Source of the DNA: Saururus chinensis
Taxonomy: Eukaryota; Streptophyta; Magnoliopsida; Piperales; Saururaceae
Length of the DNA: 64,000 bases
NCBI GenBank assembly: GCA_035235625.1
Contig: CP141150.1
Span: forward strand, 27,172,756 to 27,236,755
Direction of reading: 5' to 3'
Under the pieces are notes generated by a model that searched no databases, was not told the origin of the DNA, and worked only from the letters and a program-made list of their open reading frames with translations. Positions 57,880-64,000 of this stretch are shown here, in pieces (the first letter of the stretch is position 1; the number at the start of each line of letters is the position of its first letter). Position numbers and translations under genes: made by a program.

Positions 57880-58110
57880 TAACTTGATTTCGTCCTTTAA
57901 AAGGACGACGAAATCAGTGTTAAGCTGATTTCATCCTTTAAATGGACGAAATCGGCTTTGTTTACCGGGGCGAACAAGCGAATTTGGCTAAGTATGGTGA
58001 TTTCGTCCTTTAGAAGGGCGAAATCAACTTAAGGACGAAATCGGGTCAAGTGTTTTAAAACTTGACCCGGTTTCGTCCTTTAGAAGGACGAAATCAGCTA
58101 AAATGAAATC
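57880..58110. repeat. Subterminal palindrome array, right end of copy 1
   Basis: At least four ~27-bp palindromes of the form GATTTCGTCC, a 6-7 bp centre, then GGACGAAATC (near 57890, 57927, 57999, 58069), with extra half-sites. Spacing is irregular. They lie just inside the terminal inverted repeat. Confidence 0.85.
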
Positions 58111-58132
58111 AACTAAAAAAATTTAAAAAAAA

Positions 58133-58257
58133 GCCATGTAGGCGCCAGCCACTTGGCTGGCGCCTGCATGGCAAAAATGAACACTACTTTGGGAAATATT
58201 TCCCAAAGTGGTTTAAAATGGTAATTATTTTTTTAATATTATTTAAATAATTTTCCC
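58133..58257 (-). repeat. MULE copy 1 right terminal inverted repeat
   Basis: Mirror of 52306-52430. It holds an internal palindrome GGCGCCAGCC...GGCTGGCGCC and GGGAAATATTTCCC. Confidence 0.85.
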
Positions 58258-58261
58258 AATA

Positions 58262-58354
58262 AATAATTACTGATTTGGATCACTTTGGGAAATATTTCCC
58301 AAAGTGGTGCTCCTTTTTGTCACGTTGGCGCAAACCAGCTGGCACCTGTGTGGC
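58262..58354 (+). repeat. MULE copy 2 left terminal repeat
   Basis: It contains CACTTTGGGAAATATTTCCC and ends GCACCTGTGTGGC, matching the left repeat of copy 1. The outermost A/T-rich part merges with the end of copy 1. Confidence 0.75.
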
Positions 58355-58374
58355 TTTTTTTTTGTTTTTTTAGT

Positions 58375-58500
58375 TGATTTCGTCCATTAGAAGGACGAAA
58401 CCAGGTCAAGTTATAATATTGTTGAACCGATTTCATCCTTCTAAAGGATGAAATCAACTTAAGCTGATTTCGTCCTAATGGACGAAATCGTTTCGTTCGC
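58375..58500. repeat. Subterminal palindrome array, left end of copy 2
   Basis: Three palindromes of the GATTTCGTCC...GGACGAAATC type (near 58376, 58427, 58463), one with a shorter centre. Confidence 0.8.
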
Positions 58501-58621
58501 TCAGCCTTGATTGAGCACTCTTTTGACTGCCACCTTGCCGCCAAGTCCGCCAAGCCAATTTAGGTAATATTTTTTGCCCTAGTTTTAATTTAGGGATTTG
58601 ATACATTTAATATCGTAAGGG

Positions 58622-58985
58622 AAATTTGTGATTTTTCATAATGTATGCCTTAAATATTCAATTGTTAGATTTTAGGGATCTTCTTGTGTTATGTTAGTCC
58701 TTAAAAATGATTTTGTGTGCTTAAAGATTTAATTGTTAGCGAATTTTGTTAGTTCATCTTAGGAATTTTGTGTGCTTAAAGATTCAATTGTTATGGTATT
58801 GACTGTGAATTTTGTAGTTTTTCGTAATGTATGCCTTAAAGATTAAATTGTTAGATTTTAGTGATCTTCTTGTTTATGTTAGTCCTAAAAAATAATTTTG
58901 TGTACTTAAAGATTAAATTGTTATGGAATTTTGTTAGTTCATCTTATGAATTTTGTGTGTTTAAAGATTTAATTGTTAGGGCCTT
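58622..58985. repeat. ~187-bp tandem duplication in the MULE leader
   Basis: The segment with AATGTATGCCTTAAA and GATCTTCTTGT is repeated once (starts near 58622 and 58809). Copy 1 has a single version near 52.86-53.04 kb, so the duplication is private to copy 2. Confidence 0.7.
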
Positions 58986-59159
58986 GATTGTGTGTGTCCA
59001 GACTTGTACTAATTAGATTCATTAAATTAACATAGTAATATTTTCTAAAGTCTTTAGGGACTGGTTAGTCTTTAGTTTAATATTTCTATCAATAGGTATA
59101 GAGAGATTGGTTGATCTAATATTATTTTAATTTATTGTTTATGAATTAAGTGAATAGAG

Positions 59160-62016
59160 ATGGCAAAAGAAATGGTTAGTTTTTTAATTAACTACGACGG
59201 ACGCATAGAAGGATTATTAATTAAGAAACCGTCTACATTTGATGAATTTGAGATGTACATAGCAAGTAAGGTTGGGTTGGATTGAAGCAGATGGAAAATT
59301 ACTATAAAATGTAATATTCTGTCATATGGATCGAGAATGATACTAATGTGCATACATGATGATACATCAATGAATTTTATGTTTCACCACTCATGTAACA
59401 AAATTTCTTTCGAGTTATTTCTTGAAAAAGAAGCCCGAGTGACTAGTGAAAGGCGAAGTAGTTCACATAGGAGCTCTCACAGAAGCTCTCACAGGAGCTC
59501 ACAGAGGAGCTCGGATAGAAATGTGAACAATGAAATGCATATGCAAATGCCGGTGGACGATGAAGAAGGGAATTTATCTATGACAGTAGCTTCAAATGAA
59601 CGTCATAGGTCGTCTGCCCTTATTTACGATGGAAGTGGACAAAATTGGAGGTAAGGTTTATTAAATTGTAAATCCTTTTTGAATCTTATAATTATTAATG
59701 AAATATAGGATGCTAAATTTTGAAATTTATTTGTGTGTAATATGAAAGGTCTACAACACATGCACACGAGCCATTTAGCTTTCAAATGTCCCAAGGCGGT
59801 GCATGGTATGGAGCTCAAAGTTCGATGGGTATTCATTACCCCTACACGTATGTTGGTCATACCGATGTTGGACCATCTAATCAAAGGTGAAATTTATATC
59901 TATAGATGAATATAACATTTTTAGGCATATGTAATTTAATACATATGCGATGTTCTTATGTAGGGGGGCATATGTCCATGATGAAGATATTGATGAAAAT
60001 GAGGCTAACGAAGGTGAAGATAATATTGGTAAAGTAAGTGGAGAAGATTCAGATATGAACGAAGAAGAGGTCAGAGGTGAAGAAAGCGCTTAATAGATGG
60101 TTGACAGCGAGGGGGATGATGCGGTAGATAATGCTATTGCCGCAAATGATATGAATGTGGATGATGAAGAGCCACCATACTATGAAGTGGAGCCACTTTA
60201 TGCACACATCACATATGAGGAGATAGATGCGGCAGCTAATTCTGCCATGGATATGGACCAACAAAATGAAGATGAGTTATATGTTGGCTGCATCTTTGAG
60301 AATAAAGAAACATTTGTTATAGCCTTGCAGGAGTATTCCATTCAAAATCATGTCAAATACAAGGTTGTACGAACAAATTTTTCAGTGTATACAGTAAAGT
60401 GCATTGATAGTACTTGCCCTTGGAGAGTTCTTGGCTTAGTAAAAAGGGGTGGATGGTTCTTTAAATTAAAGACGTACAAAGGTGACCACACATGTCAAAA
60501 TGCCCAGCTTAGCACAGATCATAGGCAATGCAGTGCCTCCTTTATTTCAAAGGTCATAATGCCCGCTATCCAAGCCAAATTAACTCTCACACCGAGGGAT
60601 ATTATTCAAAGAATGAAGGAGAGGTATCATGTTGACATATCCTATAAGAAAGCATGGGCAGGAAGGAATATGGTGATCAAGGCTATATATGGGGATTGGG
60701 TGGAATCATATAAATTGTTGCCAATGTACCTAAGGGCGGTGAAAGAAGAGAATCCTGACACCTACTACCGCTTAGAGGATGATGTAGTACATCGTGCAGA
60801 TGGTGGCACTTGTAAGAGATTTACACAGTTGTTTTGGGCATTTGGGCTATCTATAGCGGGGTTTCGACATTGCATCCATGTGATTGGTATTGATGTTACT
60901 CACTTGTATGACAGATATCCTGGTGCTCTTATGGCTGCAACGGCTCTAGATGGAAATAATGGGTTATTTCCTCTAGCATTCGGGCTTGTCGGGAAGGAAG
61001 ATGGAGACAATTGGAAATTGTTCTTAATGGAATTGAGGGATCATGTACTGATGGGTATGACGGACATCGTTATTATTTCAGATCGGCATAAGGGGCTTCA
61101 AAAGGCCGTGCCTGATGTTTTTCTCGAGCCTCTGTACCACCATCGTTATTGCATCTGTCACATAAAAGCAAATTCTAAGAAGGAGTTCAAAAATGATACA
61201 CTGACGGACTTGATTGGGGCAGTAGCTTGTGCACTTACAATCGAAAAGTTTGATGTTAAAATGGACTTGATTGGTCAGGAGAGTCCTAGGGCAAAACATC
61301 TCCTCTTAGGGGGAGAATTGCATCTTGCACAGTGGTCCCTTACCCACGGTAGTTGTAGGACATTTGGCATGACGACTACAAATATGGTTAAAAGTTTAAA
61401 TAGCATATTGTAGGGGGCACGAGGATTACCCATGCAGGATTTAGTGTCATCTATTTTTTATCGGGTCATAAAATTTTTCGTTAAACGATCATCTGCCTCA
61501 TCTGCCATGGCTACCCCGTATACTCCTAGAGTGGAAGCGATAATGAGAGAACAAACAAGAAAAATTGGGGAGTATATAGTTAATAGGATCAACAGAGGAC
61601 AATACGAAGTGACGTCTATTCGTGGCCAAAAAATTATGGTAAATGCGAGAATGCATACTTGTACATGCAACTTCCCTCAGGTTAATGGTTATCCTTGCAC
61701 TCATATTATCGCCGTGTGGGCAAAGCGGCGGGAGCCGATAAAGGCATCACTATTTTACACATCGTCCACTTATAAAAATGTGTACTATACATAATTTAAT
61801 TCTCCTTGTGGTCGGGAGTATTGAGAGAGGAATATACCTTTTGTGTTGTACCTTCCGATAGCAACAAGGCAACCCGGTCGCCCACGGTCTGTTCATATTA
61901 GGAATACAATGGACCGTAGAACGATGGAGAGAGATGGTAGAGGAGGATATAAATGCGGGAGGTGTAAACAAAGTAGGAACAATAGTATAGCATGTAGAAA
62001 TCCTCCTGTTGATTGG
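59160..62016 (+). pseudogene. mudrA-like transposase, copy 2 (nearly full, broken)
   Basis: DNA-cutting transposase of a MULE. The exon at 59160-59650 encodes a PB1-like N-terminus (MVSFLINYDGRIEGLL) and a Ser-His-Arg repeat. Small exons near 59749-59887 and from about 59953 follow. The long frame 60097-61413 holds the Mutator DNA-binding domain (SVYTVKCIDSTCPWRVLG with HTC) and the MULE core: Asp in VIGIDVTHL, Asp in IISDRHKGL, and CxxH in CICHIKA. Then come a SWIM finger (CTCNFPQVNGYPCTHI, 61.66 kb) and a CCHC remnant (61.95-62.0 kb). Breaks are TGA near 59282, TAA-TAG at 60091-60096, TAG at 61411 and a stop near 61792. Copy 1's NMAES reads NMVKS here, so the likely catalytic Glu is Lys. 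Confidence 0.88.
59455..59520 (+). repeat. AGCTCTCACAG codon repeat
   Basis: Tandem 12-bp units encode SSHR/SSQR in the transposase N-terminal exon. A low-complexity, basic-serine stretch. Confidence 0.7.
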
Positions 62017-62056
62017 TAAACATGTAATCAATCTATTTATTTATTCTCTATTTTAG

Positions 62057-63918
62057 GTATGATAAAAATATTCCTTACGAATAATGATGTGATCTTAATT
62101 ATTCATCCGCAGATCATATGGATCATGTAGATCCATCTTATGGGCCAGGCCCGATTGATGCATCTGTACTTTCACATCAGGAGACACATAGGTCGGCAGC
62201 TATTTGGAGAGGAGAGGTATGATAACTCTTATTAAAATTTGTTTCATTTTTTTTTACGATATAGTATGATGGGTTATAATCGAACTATCTTTTACATCTA
62301 CTTGGAGCGACAATATTTGCGGATACCACGAGTAGCCATGTACATGTGGCCCATCTCTCCCTCCTTGAGGATTTCGACATGGCGGGTGTGTATTCATGGG
62401 GCAATGCCACTCTTACGTTTTTATACCGAGAGTTAGGGAAAGCATGTTAGGTCATGACCTCGGGGATTGCAGGCTGCCTGACCCTTCTTCGGGTAAGTGG
62501 ATTTATAACTTTAAATAATTTTTTTCATGTATAATTCTTTAATTTTAGTTAACATGTTCATATTTTCTGACATAGCTATGGTCTTGGGAGCATTTACATG
62601 TCGGACGACCAAGTGCTGAGATGGGTCGCTTAGCCGAGGGTGCTCCATTAGGCGCGAGCTAGGCTTTATTTTTGTTTAACCCTTGATTATTTTAGAATCG
62701 TTTCATTTACATTTGCTGAACTCATTTTTTAAATATAACTCCTTAAGGTGGAATGTTCGGAGAAAGAGAACAGAAATTCCACAAGGAGTCCTCCGATTGT
62801 ATAGAGGAGAGTTAGACCACCAGCAGCCATATCAGATAATTTTATTTATGTGTTAAACTTTTCTTGTAGTGTTTATAAAAAAATATTGTCGTTATTTAAG
62901 CTAAATTATCTTTATATATTGTATAGGTTATTTGGCAGCCGTACTCACTGGAAGTATTGGCTGCCCTACCTCCTCTATGTACTGACGGTCGAGACGTGTG
63001 GCTATCTCAAACTCCATTAATATGTTACGAGATAGTAGAGATGTATGTGGCAGATCGGGTAATGCTCCAGTTTAACCTGGAGCAAGGGGTCCCACCGTCT
63101 CGTGTTGAGTATATCCATCGCATCACTCAACAAGGCCGCCATATTACCGACTGGACATTACATCATGCGTCATATATCGCTTGATGGGAATATAGGAGAG
63201 CCACTATTATCGGAGGGGAGATGGCTACGACATCGCGAGATGTGCGTAGCGCATATATACAGTGGTATTTACCGATTACACGACGATATATTTTGCCCCG
63301 GACGATATAGAGGAGATGACATATCAGCCTAGGGGAGCCTCTGAGGCAGCTTTTGTAAGTATAACTTTGTTGATTAAGGCACATATTTTTTTTTTATTTC
63401 TTATTAATTATTTATCTAATTTTTCATTTATTTTTTGATAGCTTCGTCTAGCTCGACATACGCATACGTATTTGACTGACGCAATTAACACCTACACTTC
63501 GAGTGATGACTTATTAGCAGCATGTTAGTCAGTGATTAGGGAGCATGATGACATTATTCATAGCTTGCCACTGCTTCAGTCGGTGATTACGGATGTCCCT
63601 AGAGATTATCCTGTCCACGAAGCTGCTCAGATACAGCCTCCTCACTCTTCATTCCATGATATTCCATTGTCATCAGCAGCGCTTAGCTCTCCTCCATGTT
63701 CATCATTTGGAGTCACTCCACATGTAGCTCAGGCAGAGCCAATTTTATATTATAGATGATATCGGCCAGCTCGTGTTGAACCATCTATTACTTATGCTAA
63801 GTCGGAGCTAGTGCTAGAGCCACATCTGGAGCCGGAGCCAGAGCCGAAATAGGCACATCATGAGGAGGGGATCGCACAACATTGTTGCAGCCGAGGTCTA
63901 GGATGTAGGAGATTGTGA
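62057..63918 (+). pseudogene. PMD region, copy 2 (core deleted)
   Basis: The first exon continues the transposase frame across a GT/AG intron (62017-62056) and reads SSADHMDHVDPSYGPGPIDA onward to WRGE. The next exon has lost about 0.45 kb relative to copy 1, removing the conserved PMD start (RHWPVDDRV part). Later blocks correspond to those of copy 1. The stretch from about 62.9 to 63.4 kb is nearly identical to it, including a shared TGA. Further stops lie downstream (for example near 63526). Confidence 0.8.
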
Positions 63919-64000
63919 CATTTGCGTTGTTTTATGTTTATTTTAAACTAAATATTTTCTCCCATTGTGTGTAATATATTTTATATTTGTTTTTATTCGA

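Larger units (their letters stand above)
52306..58257 (+). mobile_element. Mutator-like element (MULE) copy 1, with plant mobile domain
   Basis: A 5.95-kb DNA transposon bounded by 125-bp terminal inverted repeats. It carries a mudrA-type transposase remnant followed in the same direction by a plant mobile domain. Its ends hold arrays of GATTTCGTCC...GGACGAAATC palindromes. Compared with copy 2 it lacks the N-terminal coding exons. In their place is about 0.7 kb of foreign-looking sequence. The 9-bp target duplication expected for MULEs could not be recognised in the A/T-rich flanks. Confidence 0.85.
58262..64000 (+). mobile_element. MULE copy 2, with plant mobile domain (runs off the window)
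   Basis: It starts only a few bases after copy 1 ends, in the same direction, with a terminal repeat of the same family. It has the full transposase N-terminus that copy 1 lacks, followed by a shortened PMD part. The right terminal repeat lies beyond 64000. The tandem head-to-tail placement suggests duplication or insertion next to an existing copy. Confidence 0.85.

Noticed and set aside
57880-58500. CRISPR-like spaced repeats
   Set aside because: The palindromes vary in sequence and spacing, lack unique spacers of constant length, and sit inside eukaryotic transposon ends.

Overview
This is nuclear DNA of a flowering plant. The signs are a PHT1-family phosphate transporter, a spliced AP-4 adaptor mu subunit gene, tRNA-iMet-type primer sites in LTR elements, and MULE transposons carrying a plant mobile domain. 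The GC-rich, single-block PHT1 reading frame in a strongly AT-rich setting leans towards a monocot, but this is an inference and no species can be named. No rRNA, tRNA or CRISPR array was seen.

Layout. 1-4.9 kb: AT-rich non-coding DNA with Stowaway-like MITE copies. 4.9-8.7 kb: an intact PHT1 phosphate transporter on the minus strand, with a probable leader intron and P1BS-like sites. 8.8-16.2 kb: a rearranged, broken Copia retrotransposon area with repeated blocks and a nested 1.16-kb MITE-like element. 16.8-18.8 kb: the 3' end of another LTR element with a 1.28-kb LTR.

20.6-52.0 kb: one host gene on the minus strand, AP4M (AP-4 complex subunit mu). I assembled 13 exons from the sequence. 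All splice junctions are GT/AG, the phases are consistent, and the product is 451 aa with no break. Only 1,356 of 31,361 bp are coding. Three introns of 7-9 kb hold Copia, Gypsy, TRIM and solo-LTR fossils, two RTE LINE fragments and MITEs, several nested in one another.

52.3-64.0 kb: two tandem plus-strand Mutator-like elements (MULEs). The first lies about 0.3 kb upstream of the AP4M start codon and has 125-bp terminal inverted repeats. The second runs off the window end. Each carries a mudrA-type transposase (PB1-like N-terminus in copy 2, MULE DDE core, SWIM and CCHC zinc fingers). In copy 2 the transposase is spliced in frame onto a plant mobile domain, which suggests the ancestor made one transposase-PMD protein. 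Both copies are degraded, but a stretch of about 0.5 kb is almost identical between them. Their ends carry arrays of short palindromes of the GATTTCGTCC...GGACGAAATC type.

The two host genes do different jobs: phosphate uptake at the plasma membrane, and cargo selection at the trans-Golgi network. They are neighbours, not a pathway. The rest of the window is layered transposon debris.
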